Counted from the stretch's first letter, positions 42,876 to 52,892 are shown. The stretch: 64,000 bases of DNA from VBWE01 sp943372645 (GCA_943372645.1 CALRZN010000001.1:310001-374000); one strand, 5' to 3'. Program-made: numbers and translations. The notes: generated by a model from the letters alone, not told the origin.

Positions 42876-43364
42876 ATGAAATACTTCACCATTCTTTTCC
42901 TCGCGCTTGCCTTTGCAGCCTGCAGCAACAGCACTGAACATAAACCGGGCGACAGCGCAACAACCAAAACAACGCCGCCCGAAACCGCAAACGCTGTGCT
43001 GCAAAACTGGAAAGACAAAACACCTGCCAACGAAACCGAACGCAAACAGATACTGGATGCCGTGCGTGCCGATATTCATCAGAAAGGGTATCCCGAATTT
43101 CAGTTCGTGGTGAATCACCTGCAGTTGAAAGACGGCTTTGCGTTTTTTAAAGGTGACGCGCAGAACATGAACGGTACACCCTACAGCACCAGCGGCGAAG
43201 CCGAAGACTGCTGCCACGTAGAAGCCCTGCTGAAAAAAGAAAACAACACCTGGAAAATTCTTGCCGCCAGCGCGTTTTCAACCGATGCCTGGTACGTGTG
43301 CCTCTGGCAGGAATTTAATGTAACCAAGGATATTTTTGATTTTACGGAAGATTGCCCGAAGTAA
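42876..43364 (+). CDS. Small lipoprotein of unknown function
   Basis: 162-residue lipoprotein from the ATG at 42876: MKYFTILFLALAFAACSNST with lipobox AAC (Cys16), a Thr/Pro-rich linker, then a compact domain of about 120 residues. The domain opens RKQILDAVRADIHQKGYPEF and contains FVVNHLQLKDGFAFFKGDAQ. A CC pair (EDCCHVEALL) and two further Cys could form disulfides. The domain resembles SnoaL/NTF2-like helper domains in its helix-then-strands order, but I do not recognise the family. It is 10 bp upstream of the GH39-like gene, so probably co-transcribed. Confidence 0.75.
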   Translation: MKYFTILFLALAFAACSNSTEHKPGDSATTKTTPPETANAVLQNWKDKTPANETERKQILDAVRADIHQKGYPEFQFVVNHLQLKDGFAFFKGDAQNMNGTPYSTSGEAEDCCHVEALLKKENNTWKILAASAFSTDAWYVCLWQEFNVTKDIFDFTEDCPK

Positions 43365-43373
43365 TTTCGTGCG

Positions 43374-45317
43374 ATGAAAAAGGCATTCCAACAGCTCCTG
43401 CTTTTTGTTTTTCTATTCCATTCGGGGATGCTTCATGTGCACGCCCAAACTGTACTCACCGTTTATCCCGACTCCATCCAGGGCGCAATAAATAACAACC
43501 TTTCACCGGGCGTTTTTTTTGTTCCCAAAACACAGGATGCCTACACTGAATTTACCGGCAACGGCATGCACTTTCAATGCCTGCGTACCAACGTAATTGA
43601 AAGCGCGCTGAACAATACTTCAAACCTGCCCGCATGTCTTGCCTTGCTTGGAACGGTACAGGCCGATCTGCAAATGCTTTCACAGCGCAGTGATAAACTG
43701 ATTTTCATTTTCGAAAAAATGCCGGCCTGGCTCAGCAGTTCGTCTGACGGATCGCCGGCCACCACACCGGGCTGGTATGTGCTGAATACAAAGCCGCCTG
43801 CCAACTGGAACACGTGGCAAACCGTGGTGGACAGCATAACCGATAAAATCGTGAACCAGTTTGGCATCAGTAACGCCTGGTTTGAAGTGTGGAACGAACC
43901 CGACATCGGTTCGTGGACCGGCAGCATGAGCGATTATTTCAGGCTGTACCGCACCACGTACGATGGCATAAAAGCAGCAGCACCCAATGCAAAAGTGGGT
44001 GGACCCACATGCAATGCGTGGTACAACAGCATCGGCTGGCAGCCGAATTCCGGTTACATTTCAAACCCCACCGGCGATTCGTCGCTGACCGGCCTGCTGC
44101 TCGATTCGGCGGTAGCGGCGGGGCGTACGCCTGATTTTATTTCGTGGCATAGTTTCAGTCTCGCCTGGCCGGAATACAAAAACGCAGAAGCGTACCTGCA
44201 ATATAAATTTGCGGCACTGGGCATGCAGCCGGTACCTTTAATCGTTAGCGAATGGAATGCCCCTTCACAGCTCCGCGACACACCGCTGCAAAAAGCATAT
44301 ACGCTGAAAAGCCAGCTGGAACTGGCCCGCACCGGTATCAGCGCAAACGCCATTGCCGCGTGGCAGGATTTTTCGCAGAGCACCAATGAGTTTCATAACG
44401 ATTACGGATTACTGAGTTACGGCGCCATTCACAAACCGGCGTATTACAGTTTAAAATTGTCGGATATGCTGCAGGGCAGTGTTTGCAAGCATGCAAGCAG
44501 TTTGCCTTCTGATATCATAACCGCGGTTACGAACGATACGTTATTTGTGCTCGTGAGTAATTATTGTCCGCCGCCTTTCGTGGAAGCATTGTATCATACG
44601 CTGTACACCGGGCAAACCAATGTGCAGCAATTAGACAATGCCGGGTTTATTGATATTGCAGGAAACAACATCAATCCGCTCGATTCCATTTTCCGCGGAT
44701 TGATTGCGCTTCCGGGTTCAAACGCGCTTGAAACTGCCATAAACAATGCGATTCCGACGTATCAGCATTTTGCCGCGATAGAAACACAGCCCCGTAGTTT
44801 TCAGTTGCAGCTTTCCGGATACAGCGGTAATTACACCGGCGAATTGTTCCGCGTTGATTCGGCTTCGAACAACATGCAGTTCCGTTACGATTCGTTGCGT
44901 ACCGCCGGATATACGCAGACCAATGCCATAACGTTTCTGCTGAACAGCCAGCAACTGCAAGGTATTCCGGCTTCGCTTACAGGTGGAGCACTCAACTTTT
45001 CAATGACTCCGAATGCGGCGGGGCTGTATCGTTTTTACATTCCGGGTATCAGCGCTGTAAACGAAACGACAGCCGGTACTCCCCTACTGCAGGTGTTTCC
45101 GAACCCGGTAACCGCCGGAAAAACACTGACACTGCGTGCCGGGGAAATTGCACCGGCCGGAAAATCCATCTGCATCTATAACAGCACGGGCGCAATATGC
45201 CTTTCACGGATTGCAGACGCAGGCGGTAATGTAGACGTTTCGCCGCTTCCGCCCGGTGTTTATTGCCTTACCATTTCAGGATATCCGGGCATCGTTTGTA
45301 AATTTATCCGGCAATAA
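43374..45317 (+). CDS. Secreted GH39-like glycoside hydrolase with T9SS sorting domain
   Basis: 647-residue exported protein: signal peptide (MKKAFQQLLLFVFLFHSGML, cut near VHAQ), a (beta/alpha)8 barrel of glycoside hydrolase family 39 type (beta-xylosidase or iduronidase clan A), a beta domain and a type A T9SS sorting domain (FPNPVTAGKTLTLRAGE to CKFIRQ). The putative acid/base Glu is in WFEVWNEPDIGSW (about residue 174) and the nucleophile Glu in PLIVSEWNAP (about residue 293), both spaced as in clan GH-A. It would cleave an exported polysaccharide substrate outside the cell. The exact sugar cannot be read from sequence. It is 9 bp downstream of the small lipoprotein. Confidence 0.86.
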   Translation: MKKAFQQLLLFVFLFHSGMLHVHAQTVLTVYPDSIQGAINNNLSPGVFFVPKTQDAYTEFTGNGMHFQCLRTNVIESALNNTSNLPACLALLGTVQADLQMLSQRSDKLIFIFEKMPAWLSSSSDGSPATTPGWYVLNTKPPANWNTWQTVVDSITDKIVNQFGISNAWFEVWNEPDIGSWTGSMSDYFRLYRTTYDGIKAAAPNAKVGGPTCNAWYNSIGWQPNSGYISNPTGDSSLTGLLLDSAVAAGRTPDFISWHSFSLAWPEYKNAEAYLQYKFAALGMQPVPLIVSEWNAPSQLRDTPLQKAYTLKSQLELARTGISANAIAAWQDFSQSTNEFHNDYGLLSYGAIHKPAYYSLKLSDMLQGSVCKHASSLPSDIITAVTNDTLFVLVSNYCPPPFVEALYHTLYTGQTNVQQLDNAGFIDIAGNNINPLDSIFRGLIALPGSNALETAINNAIPTYQHFAAIETQPRSFQLQLSGYSGNYTGELFRVDSASNNMQFRYDSLRTAGYTQTNAITFLLNSQQLQGIPASLTGGALNFSMTPNAAGLYRFYIPGISAVNETTAGTPLLQVFPNPVTAGKTLTLRAGEIAPAGKSICIYNSTGAICLSRIADAGGNVDVSPLPPGVYCLTISGYPGIVCKFIRQ

Positions 45318-45411
45318 AACCAACCTGTCAGCCCAAATAAAACTGTGCTGAAACCCTATTTTGAGCAGGGCTATGTTTACACCGGCATCCTGAAACCCAA
45401 GACAAGCAAAA

Positions 45412-45432
45412 AGTAAAACCCGCAGTTTTACT
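45412..45432 (+). terminator. Terminator downstream of the GH39-like gene
   Basis: Perfect 8-bp inverted repeat AGTAAAAC / GTTTTACT, 5-base loop, followed by GCATTTTTA. It lies 94 bp past the stop. The remaining gap to 45574 holds only a weak TATCTTG near 45525. Confidence 0.6.
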
Positions 45433-45573
45433 GCATTTTTACCTGTTCCCGTCCCTTTTTCGGGCTTCAAACCCATCTGATACGTGCACTAAATTCGGAA
45501 TAATATCCTAAACATTTAGTTTTTATCTTGCCACGTAATTACCAGAAAACAAAAATTCAATTTCCCGGATCAA

Positions 45574-48500
45574 ATGAAAAAACTGCTACCTGCCGGTTTG
45601 TTATTGCTTTACTTCCTGCCGTCTGCACTGTATGCACAGACTTCGGCCTGCCCGGCAGTAAATGCAGGCCCCGATGTAACCACCACGTGCGGATCGCCCT
45701 GCACCAATCTTACAGCAACAATCCAGGGAACCCTGCAAACCAATACCTATACGGTTCAGACGATTCCGTATTCGCCTTATTCATTTACAACCGGTACGCC
45801 GGTACTCATAAATATTGATGACACCTGGACACCGGTGATTAACCTGCCGTTCTGTTTCCAGTATTTCGGAAACACGTACACCCAGATGGTAATCGGCTCA
45901 AACGGACTTATTACGTTTGACCTTACGTATGCCAACGGGTTCTGCCAGTGGTCGTTCGTAAACCCCATTCCGACCAACACCGTACCGTTGAATTCCATCA
46001 TGTGCCCGTATCATGACATTGATCCGTCCATCGGTTCATCCAGCGATATCCGTTACCAGATTTATGGCACAGCACCCTGCCGTGAATTTGTGGTAAGCTG
46101 GTACAATGTTCCAATGTTCAGTTCCGGTTGCAACAGTTTGCTGGCTTCGCAGCAACTTGTTTTGCATGAGAACACCAACATCATTGATATGTTTATCGCA
46201 AACAAACCGCTATGTTCAGCCTGGAACGGCGGCCGGGCAACGGAGGGCATACAGAATGCAACCGGTACGGTAGCATTTGCTGTAGCAGGCCGCAATGCCA
46301 CACAATGGTCTGCAACCAATGATGGCAAACGTTTTATCCCGGCAGGTGCACCAAATTATACCATTCAATGGACCGGACCGCTGGGCCCGGTTGGTAATAC
46401 CGCAACGGTAAACGTTTGCCCCACTGTACCATCTACTTACACCTGCACCATTACAAACACCACCTGCGCAGGTCCGATTATTGTAAGCGACCAGGTGGTA
46501 GTAACACCGCCGCCTTCCGTACTTAGCGTAAACGGTTCACAAAACAATATTCTCTGCAACGGCCTGTGCACCGGCTCCGCATCCGTTACCGTATCGGGCG
46601 GAACAGGACCATATACGTACAGCTGGGCGCCGGCAGGTGGTTCGGGTGCAAATGCTACCGGCCTCTGTCCCGGAACCTATACGTGCACAATTACTGACGC
46701 CGGCGGCTGCACGGGGACACAAACATTTACGATTACACAACCGCCGGCACTTACGAGTACGGGCGGACAAACCAACATTCTCTGCAACGGGCTTTGCACC
46801 GGTTCTGCAACGGTAACACCGGCCGGTGGCACAGGACCTTATTCCTACAACTGGGCGCCATCGGGCGGAACCGGCTCATCGGTTACCGGGCGTTGTCCGG
46901 GCACCTACACGTGTACCATTACAGATGCGAACGGTTGTACCACCACCCGCACGTTCAATATTACACAACCAACTGCATTAACGGCATCAACCAGTTCCAC
47001 ACCGGCAGTATGCGGTAACCTCAACGGAACGGCTTCTGTTACGCCTTCGGGTGGTACTGGTCCGTACACATACAGCTGGGCACCTTCGGGCGGAACAGGT
47101 GCTTCGGCAAGCGGCCTTGGTGGCGGCACCTATACCGTTACCGTAACCGATGCCAACGGGTGTTCCACACAACCCACCGTAACAGTTGGCAGCACCGGAA
47201 GTATTTCTGCGACTATTACATCTTCAACGAACGTATTGTGTTTCGGCGGCAATAACGGCTCATCCACAGTGGCACCCGTAGGCGGAACAGGTCCGTATTC
47301 CTATAACTGGACTCCATCCGGAGGAACAGGAACAACTGCATCTGGCTTAACAGCCGGATCATACACGGTAGCAGTAACTGATGCGAACGGTTGCGCTGCA
47401 ACGGCAAGTGTAACCATCACACAACCCGCTGCACTCAACGCAAGCATGGGCACGCCTGTTAACGTGTTATGTAACGGGGGCACCAATGGTTCAGCAACTG
47501 TAACTGCCGGCGGAGGCACAGGTCCGTATACGTACAACTGGGCACCTTCGGGAGGCACCGGCAATTCAGCGGGCGGACTGGGTGCAGGAACCTATACCGT
47601 AACCGTTACCGATTCACACGGGTGCACGGCTGCTGCCACCGCATCTATTACACAACCGACAGCAGTAACCGGCGTAACTACGTTCACCACATCTACCTGC
47701 GGCAATGCAAACGGAACAGCCAGCGTAGTTGCTGCCGGAGGCATCGGACCGTATACGTATAACTGGTCACCGGCAGGCGGAACCGGCTCAACCACAGGCG
47801 GCGTAATTGCCGGAAACTATACCGTTACAATTACGGATGCCAACGGATGTACATCTACAAACACCGTAAACGTACCCAATGCAGGTTCGCCAACAGTAAC
47901 CATAACCGCGGTTACGAATGTAACCTGTTTTGGTGCAAACAACGGAACAGCAAGTGCTTCCGCTGCAGGTGGTACAACGCCGTACACCTGGGCCTGGTCG
48001 CCATCAGGCGGAACAACGCCCAATGCAACAACCCTCGGCCCGGCCAGTTATACCTGCACCGTTACTGATGCAAACGGATGCACATCCACAGCAAGCACAA
48101 CCATTACCGAGCCCACTGCAGTTACTGCATCGCTCGCGCAGCAGTCGGACGTGCTCTGTTTTGCAGGCAACAGCGGCACAGCAACAGTCAATGCTTCGGG
48201 CGGAACCGGCACTTTAAATTACAGCTGGACACCTTCGGGCGGTAATGCCGCATTTGCAACCGGGCTCACGGCCGGAACGTATACCTGCACAGTAACTGAC
48301 GCGAATAACTGTACCACCACACAAACAGTAATCATTACCGAGCCACCTGTACTTGCGCTGGCCATTGCCGGATTTGATGCAACCTGTTCCGGTGCATGCG
48401 ACGGGCAGGTAGTGGTTATTCCATCGGGCGGAGTGCAGCCCTACGCTTCGTTTGCATGGAGCAGCGGCTGCACCGCACCGAGTTGTAATAACATGTGCAT

Positions 48501-50274
48501 CGGTACGTATACCGTTACAGTTACTGATGCAAACGGATGTGTTGCAACGGACAATACAACCGTGAGTGAACCTGCACCCATTGTGCTTGCGTTGTCGTCT
48601 GTTACTGCAAACTGCGGCCAGGCCGATGGCAGCGCAACTGCAGGAAGCAGTGGCGGAACAGGGCCTTATACGTACAGCTGGAGTCCGGCAGGCGGCACCG
48701 GAGCTACCACTACGGGTGTTGTTCCCGGCAACTATACCGTAACGGTTACTGATTTTAACGGCTGTGTTGCGGTTGACTCTGTCAATGTTCCCAATACGCC
48801 CGGGGTTGTGGTTGCAATTGCAAGCACAACAGATGCAACCTGTTCAGGCGACTGCAACGGGCAGGCCACAATAACTGCAAACGGCGGAAACAGTCCCTAT
48901 ACCATTGTGTGGCCTTCAGGTGGCAGCGGTTTAACGGAAACCAGCCTGTGCGCAGGCAGTTACCCGGTTTCAGTTACAGATGCCAGTGGCTGTGTTTCAA
49001 CAACAACAGTTACCATAAACGAGCCTGCACCGTTGGTAACAGCAGTTACACCACCCGCTGTAATCTGCATCGGGCAGTCGGTTACATTGAGTACCACCAC
49101 CAGCGGCGGGACCGCACCTTATACCGAAGTATGGACACCGTCAGGTCCTACCGTTTCACCAACAACTACAACTTCGTATTCTGTTGTTGTGACGGATGCC
49201 AATGGTTGCACCACAGCACCACAAAGTGCAACCGTAGTTGTTAACCCGGCACTGAGTGTTGTGCCTTCGGCTGCAGTTTCTATTTGTCCCGGCGCATCTG
49301 CTGCGCTTTCGGCAGTGGCATCGGGCGGCGACGGCAACTATGTATACAGCTGGTCGCCGGCAACATCACCGGCAACAGGACCAAACGTTACAGCATCACC
49401 GGGATCAAATACAACTTATACAGTTACCGTAAGCGATGGCTGCGGTTCGCCTGCTGTTACGGCAACCGTTGCAGTTACGGTGTTTACACTTCCGGCAATA
49501 ACATTTGTAGCCGACAGCCTGAGCGGATGTGCGCCCCTGTGTGTAACATTCACCAACACCACTGCCGGTGCAACTTCGTGTGCCTGGGATTTTGGCGACA
49601 ACACCACTGCAAGCGCGAACTGCACACCCACCCATTGTTACAACACGCCGGGAAGTTATGACGTAACACTTGCAATTATTGATGCCAATGGCTGTGCATC
49701 TTCGGTGCTGGTTCCGAATTACATTACTGTTCATCCCGACCCGGTTGCTGATTTTTCTGTTGGCCCGCAGCCCACCACCATATTGAATGCGACCTTACAG
49801 TTTACTGATCAGTCCATCGGTGCAGTTTCCTGGAACTGGAATTTCGGCGACCTGCTGAATTCGTCATCCATCCTGCAGAACCCGGCATTTGCGTATGTTG
49901 ATACCGGCTGTTTTGATGTAACGCTGAACATCACCAATTCGTTTGGTTGTACCGGCGATACGGTACACCCGATCTGTATCGGTCCGGATTACAGCATTTT
50001 TATTCCGAATGCATTTACACCCAACGACGATAACAAAAACGATGTGTTCAACGTGAAGGGCGCAGGCATTGATCCGGAAAATTTCGAGATGTGGATTTTC
50101 GACCGCTGGGGAAACATGATTTATTTTACGGACGACCTGTACAAAGGCTGGGACGGTCATGCCAACTACGGCAACGATGTAGCGCAGCAGGATGCATATG
50201 TCTGGAAAATCAAATGCAAGGATGTGTTCGGCAATAAACACAGCTATATCGGGCACCTCAGCCTTATAAAATAG
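45574..50274 (+). CDS. Giant SprB-repeat cell-surface protein with gliding-type (type B) T9SS C-terminus
   Basis: 1,566-residue exported adhesin-like protein. Order: signal peptide (MKKLLPAGLLLLYFLPSALY), a unique N-terminal domain (residues ~30-310) resembling the start of SprB-type proteins, then 11 tandem SprB repeats of ~76 residues (core GGTGPYTYSWAPSGGTG, ending YTVTVTDANGC). Two Ig-like domains, two PKD domains (CAWDFGDNTT, WNWNFGD) and the gliding-motility C-terminal domain follow, starting IFIPNAFTPNDDNKNDVFNV and ending SYIGHLSLIK. The type B sorting end implies export with a PorP/SprF-type partner, which is not in this window. Related SprB proteins drive gliding in Flavobacterium; here it may be motility or adhesion. 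Confidence 0.9.
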   Translation: MKKLLPAGLLLLYFLPSALYAQTSACPAVNAGPDVTTTCGSPCTNLTATIQGTLQTNTYTVQTIPYSPYSFTTGTPVLINIDDTWTPVINLPFCFQYFGNTYTQMVIGSNGLITFDLTYANGFCQWSFVNPIPTNTVPLNSIMCPYHDIDPSIGSSSDIRYQIYGTAPCREFVVSWYNVPMFSSGCNSLLASQQLVLHENTNIIDMFIANKPLCSAWNGGRATEGIQNATGTVAFAVAGRNATQWSATNDGKRFIPAGAPNYTIQWTGPLGPVGNTATVNVCPTVPSTYTCTITNTTCAGPIIVSDQVVVTPPPSVLSVNGSQNNILCNGLCTGSASVTVSGGTGPYTYSWAPAGGSGANATGLCPGTYTCTITDAGGCTGTQTFTITQPPALTSTGGQTNILCNGLCTGSATVTPAGGTGPYSYNWAPSGGTGSSVTGRCPGTYTCTITDANGCTTTRTFNITQPTALTASTSSTPAVCGNLNGTASVTPSGGTGPYTYSWAPSGGTGASASGLGGGTYTVTVTDANGCSTQPTVTVGSTGSISATITSSTNVLCFGGNNGSSTVAPVGGTGPYSYNWTPSGGTGTTASGLTAGSYTVAVTDANGCAATASVTITQPAALNASMGTPVNVLCNGGTNGSATVTAGGGTGPYTYNWAPSGGTGNSAGGLGAGTYTVTVTDSHGCTAAATASITQPTAVTGVTTFTTSTCGNANGTASVVAAGGIGPYTYNWSPAGGTGSTTGGVIAGNYTVTITDANGCTSTNTVNVPNAGSPTVTITAVTNVTCFGANNGTASASAAGGTTPYTWAWSPSGGTTPNATTLGPASYTCTVTDANGCTSTASTTITEPTAVTASLAQQSDVLCFAGNSGTATVNASGGTGTLNYSWTPSGGNAAFATGLTAGTYTCTVTDANNCTTTQTVIITEPPVLALAIAGFDATCSGACDGQVVVIPSGGVQPYASFAWSSGCTAPSCNNMCIGTYTVTVTDANGCVATDNTTVSEPAPIVLALSSVTANCGQADGSATAGSSGGTGPYTYSWSPAGGTGATTTGVVPGNYTVTVTDFNGCVAVDSVNVPNTPGVVVAIASTTDATCSGDCNGQATITANGGNSPYTIVWPSGGSGLTETSLCAGSYPVSVTDASGCVSTTTVTINEPAPLVTAVTPPAVICIGQSVTLSTTTSGGTAPYTEVWTPSGPTVSPTTTTSYSVVVTDANGCTTAPQSATVVVNPALSVVPSAAVSICPGASAALSAVASGGDGNYVYSWSPATSPATGPNVTASPGSNTTYTVTVSDGCGSPAVTATVAVTVFTLPAITFVADSLSGCAPLCVTFTNTTAGATSCAWDFGDNTTASANCTPTHCYNTPGSYDVTLAIIDANGCASSVLVPNYITVHPDPVADFSVGPQPTTILNATLQFTDQSIGAVSWNWNFGDLLNSSSILQNPAFAYVDTGCFDVTLNITNSFGCTGDTVHPICIGPDYSIFIPNAFTPNDDNKNDVFNVKGAGIDPENFEMWIFDRWGNMIYFTDDLYKGWDGHANYGNDVAQQDAYVWKIKCKDVFGNKHSYIGHLSLIK
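46515..49040 (+). repeat. Tandem SprB repeats, about 228 bp unit, 11 copies
   Basis: Coding tandem array within the giant surface protein. Units run about 225-237 bp, with strong nucleotide similarity between copies in the stretch encoding GGTGPYTYSW and VTVTDANGC. Copies 1 and 2 share the variant LCNGLCTGSA, and copies 7-9 differ most, so recombination between units is likely to change copy number. Confidence 0.85.
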
Positions 50275-50371
50275 GCTGTTTTTAAACGTAACATCGTCGT
50301 TTCCGGTAATGCCGGGCTGCTCCAGATTTGCTTCAGAATCACGGGATAGTTTTGGCAGATAACAAATCTGT

Positions 50372-50379
50372 TATATTTA
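50372..50379 (+). promoter_or_regulatory. Promoter of the two-component operon
   Basis: TATATTTA is a 7/8 match to TAnnTTTG, with TTTG at 50351-50354, 17 bp upstream. It lies 17 bp before the GTG start at 50397. Confidence 0.55.
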
Positions 50380-50396
50380 CGTAAGCCGGAACGAAC

Positions 50397-51074
50397 GTGA
50401 AAATACTGCTTATTGAAGATGAACAAGGCCTCGCCGGTTCCATAACCGATTACCTGGAACCGGAAGGCTACCTGTGCGAAACAGCTGCTGATTATTTTTC
50501 GGCAGCAGACAAAGTCAGCATGTATGAATACGATTGTGTGCTGGTTGACATTACACTTCCCGGCGGCAACGGGCTCAATCTTGTTCATGCGCTGAAGAAA
50601 AAACAATCAAAGGCGGGCATTATAATTATCTCTGCGAAAAATTCCGTGGATGATAAAATTGCAGGGCTCGATCTTGGTGCCGACGATTACCTCGCCAAAC
50701 CGTTTAACCTTGCCGAACTGCATTCACGCATCAAGTCGGTGATCCGCCGCCGCAGTTTTGCCGGTGAGCAGGAACTCGTGTTTAATGAAATCCGGATTTT
50801 TCCCGAATCAAAAACAGCAACGGTAAACGGGCAGCCGCTGACAATGACACGTAAAGAATACGACCTGCTGTTGTTTTTCATCACCAACAAAAACCGGGTG
50901 CTCACCAAAGAAATGATTGCCGAGCACCTCTGGGGCGATGCCATGGATATGGCCGATTCATTCGACTTTATCTACACACACATCAAAAATCTGCGGAAGA
51001 AATTAATCGAAAAAGGGGCTGCGGATTATATTAAAACTGTTTACGGGATGGGTTACAAATTCGGCGCGGCATGA
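50397..51074 (+). CDS. OmpR-family response regulator
   Basis: 225-residue two-component regulator starting at GTG (VKILLIEDEQG, translated as Met). Receiver domain: acidic pair ED at 7-8, phospho-acceptor Asp in YDCVLVDITLPGGNG (about D51), Ser/Thr in IIIISAKNS and Lys in YLAKPFNLAEL. OmpR/PhoB-type winged helix-turn-helix follows (about residues 130-225, from FNEIRIFPESKTATV, with RVLTKEMIAEHLWGD and YIKTVYGMGYKFG). It overlaps the kinase gene by 4 bp (ATGA), so the two are translationally coupled. Probable targets are envelope genes; the PepSY-like gene downstream is a candidate. Confidence 0.93.
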   Translation: MKILLIEDEQGLAGSITDYLEPEGYLCETAADYFSAADKVSMYEYDCVLVDITLPGGNGLNLVHALKKKQSKAGIIIISAKNSVDDKIAGLDLGADDYLAKPFNLAELHSRIKSVIRRRSFAGEQELVFNEIRIFPESKTATVNGQPLTMTRKEYDLLLFFITNKNRVLTKEMIAEHLWGDAMDMADSFDFIYTHIKNLRKKLIEKGAADYIKTVYGMGYKFGAA

Positions 51075-52327
51075 AACTGCTTACCAAAAATGCCATCGTT
51101 GTTCTCGCTGTTACGCTGACCGTTTTTCTGGCGGGCGGATTTGTATTTTATTTTCAGTTGCGGGCAATTCTTGATGAAGAAACCGGGGAAGCACTGCTCG
51201 CGGAAAAATACAGGCTACAGGAGTATATAACCAAACACCAAAAACTTCCCGAGGCTGTTTCCTATGAATTTTCGTTCCGGCCAACAAATAATCCTGTTGA
51301 AAACAGTTATGCTGATACGATCATACTTGAACTGAATGAAGACCAGGAAATGGAGCCGGTTCCCTACCGGCAGTTGTTTTTTAAAACCACGCTGAATGGA
51401 ATAACCTACCAGGGCAATGTCCGCAAATCGCTTATTGAATCGGACGACCTGACCGAAAGCATAACCGCTTCACTCCTGTTAATTTCCGCCCTGCTGTTTG
51501 TTCTTCTGCTCGGTGTTACCATTATTTTTTCGCGCAGGATGTGGAAACCGTTTTTTGAAACACTCGCCCGGATCAGGAATTACAATTCTGCAAAAGAGCA
51601 GGTTATAGCAGCAGTTCCTACGCACACCACCGAGTTCCGGCAACTGCGCGAAGCGATTGAAACGATGACAGCAAAAATTGCTGCCGATTTTAAAAACCTG
51701 AAAGATTTCACGGAAAACGCGGCTCACGAACTGCAAACGCCGGTTGCTATAATTCAGCACAAAACGGAACTGCTGCTGCAAAATGAAAAACTGGACCAAG
51801 TACAAACCGGGCAGCTGAATACCATCCGCGAAACGGCAGTGCGTCTCGGGAAACTTACACAAACCCTGCTGCTGCTCTCAAAAATTGAAAACAACCAGTT
51901 TTTAACCGATACCCCGGTTGATTTTTCAGAACATGTACACCAACGTTTGAATGAACTGGAGGAATTGCTGCAGATGAAAGAATTACAGGTAAGCACAGCA
52001 ATTATATCCGCGGTTAGGATCAGGCTGCATCCTACACTCGCCGATGTGGTTATTTCAAACATGCTGGGCAATGCACTGAAATATACCGGCCGCGGGGGGC
52101 AGCTTGCTGTTTCGGTTACTGCCGAAGCATTCACCGTAAAAAACACCGCAAATCAGCCCATTGTACATCCGGAAAAACTTACCGAACGGTTCTATAAAGA
52201 AAACAGCAGCAGCGCTTCAACCGGGCTCGGGCTGGCACTGGTGAACCAGGTTGCCGTAATGAACGGACACCGCCTGGACTATCATACTGAAAATGGTCTG
52301 CATGTGTTCTGTTACCGGTTCAGCTGA
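51071..52327 (+). CDS. Two-component sensor histidine kinase
   Basis: 418-residue membrane kinase partner of the upstream regulator. Two membrane helices (about residues 8-28 and 138-160) flank a ~105-residue periplasmic sensor. A HAMP-like linker follows, then the HisKA domain with the phospho-acceptor His in FTENAAHELQTPVAIIQHKT (about H218). The ATPase domain carries the N-box MLGNALKYTGRGG and G-box GLGLALVNQVAVMNGH. The D-box is degenerate (VKNTANQ), and the ATPase domain is on the short side. Its signal is unknown. Confidence 0.92.
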   Translation: MKLLTKNAIVVLAVTLTVFLAGGFVFYFQLRAILDEETGEALLAEKYRLQEYITKHQKLPEAVSYEFSFRPTNNPVENSYADTIILELNEDQEMEPVPYRQLFFKTTLNGITYQGNVRKSLIESDDLTESITASLLLISALLFVLLLGVTIIFSRRMWKPFFETLARIRNYNSAKEQVIAAVPTHTTEFRQLREAIETMTAKIAADFKNLKDFTENAAHELQTPVAIIQHKTELLLQNEKLDQVQTGQLNTIRETAVRLGKLTQTLLLLSKIENNQFLTDTPVDFSEHVHQRLNELEELLQMKELQVSTAIISAVRIRLHPTLADVVISNMLGNALKYTGRGGQLAVSVTAEAFTVKNTANQPIVHPEKLTERFYKENSSSASTGLGLALVNQVAVMNGHRLDYHTENGLHVFCYRFS

Positions 52328-52412
52328 AAACATTTTATTACTACAGAATTTCTTCAGAGTCATGTATTAATCTTGCTGTAATAAAACAAAGCAAAACCAA
52401 AAAACAGGAATC

Positions 52413-52853
52413 ATGAAGAAGATAGCAGCACTATTACTTGGCACAGCTCTGACGTTAACCGTACAGGCGCAAAAAATGAAAGAAGCGGATGTACCCGCTG
52501 CTGTGAAAACAGCGTTCAGCACAAAATATCCGAACACCACCGTTTCGGAATGGGAAAAAGAAGGCGCAAACTATGAAGCCGGATTTAAAGTCGGGAAAAC
52601 GGAAACCTCCGCCGTTTTCGATGCTTCAGGAATGTTCCTGGAATCGGAAACAGAAATCAGCCCGAACGAACTGCCAAAAGCTGTTTCGGAATACGTAACA
52701 AAAAATCTGCCCGGCAAAAAAATAAAAGAGGCTTCAAAACTAACAACGGCCGCAGGCAAAATTTCGTACAAAGCGGAAGTTGGCGATACCGATTATATGT
52801 TTGACGAACAGGGAAACTTTATCGGTAAAGAAACCGAAGACGATAACGATTAA
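52413..52853 (+). CDS. Periplasmic PepSY-like protein (DUF2874-type)
   Basis: 146-residue exported protein: signal peptide MKKIAALLLGTALTLTVQAQ, then two tandem PepSY-like units (residues 24-80 and 85-140). Each has a helix of the form PAAVKTAFSTKYPNTTVSEW and strands GANYEAGFKVGKTETSAVFD. Families of this type are often annotated as PepSY-like or BLIP-like and are commonly found next to two-component systems in Bacteroidota, as here. It probably binds and inhibits or senses a periplasmic partner, by inference from position. It begins 85 bp after the kinase; an inverted repeat TTATTAC...GTAATAA lies in the gap. Confidence 0.82.
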   Translation: MKKIAALLLGTALTLTVQAQKMKEADVPAAVKTAFSTKYPNTTVSEWEKEGANYEAGFKVGKTETSAVFDASGMFLESETEISPNELPKAVSEYVTKNLPGKKIKEASKLTTAAGKISYKAEVGDTDYMFDEQGNFIGKETEDDND

Positions 52854-52892
52854 GAAATTGTTACCTGGCGCATAAACGCCTATTTATTAACC

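Noticed and set aside
46515..49040. Non-coding tandem repeat array
   Set aside because: The ~228 bp periodicity is coding: it corresponds to SprB protein repeats in one long open frame.
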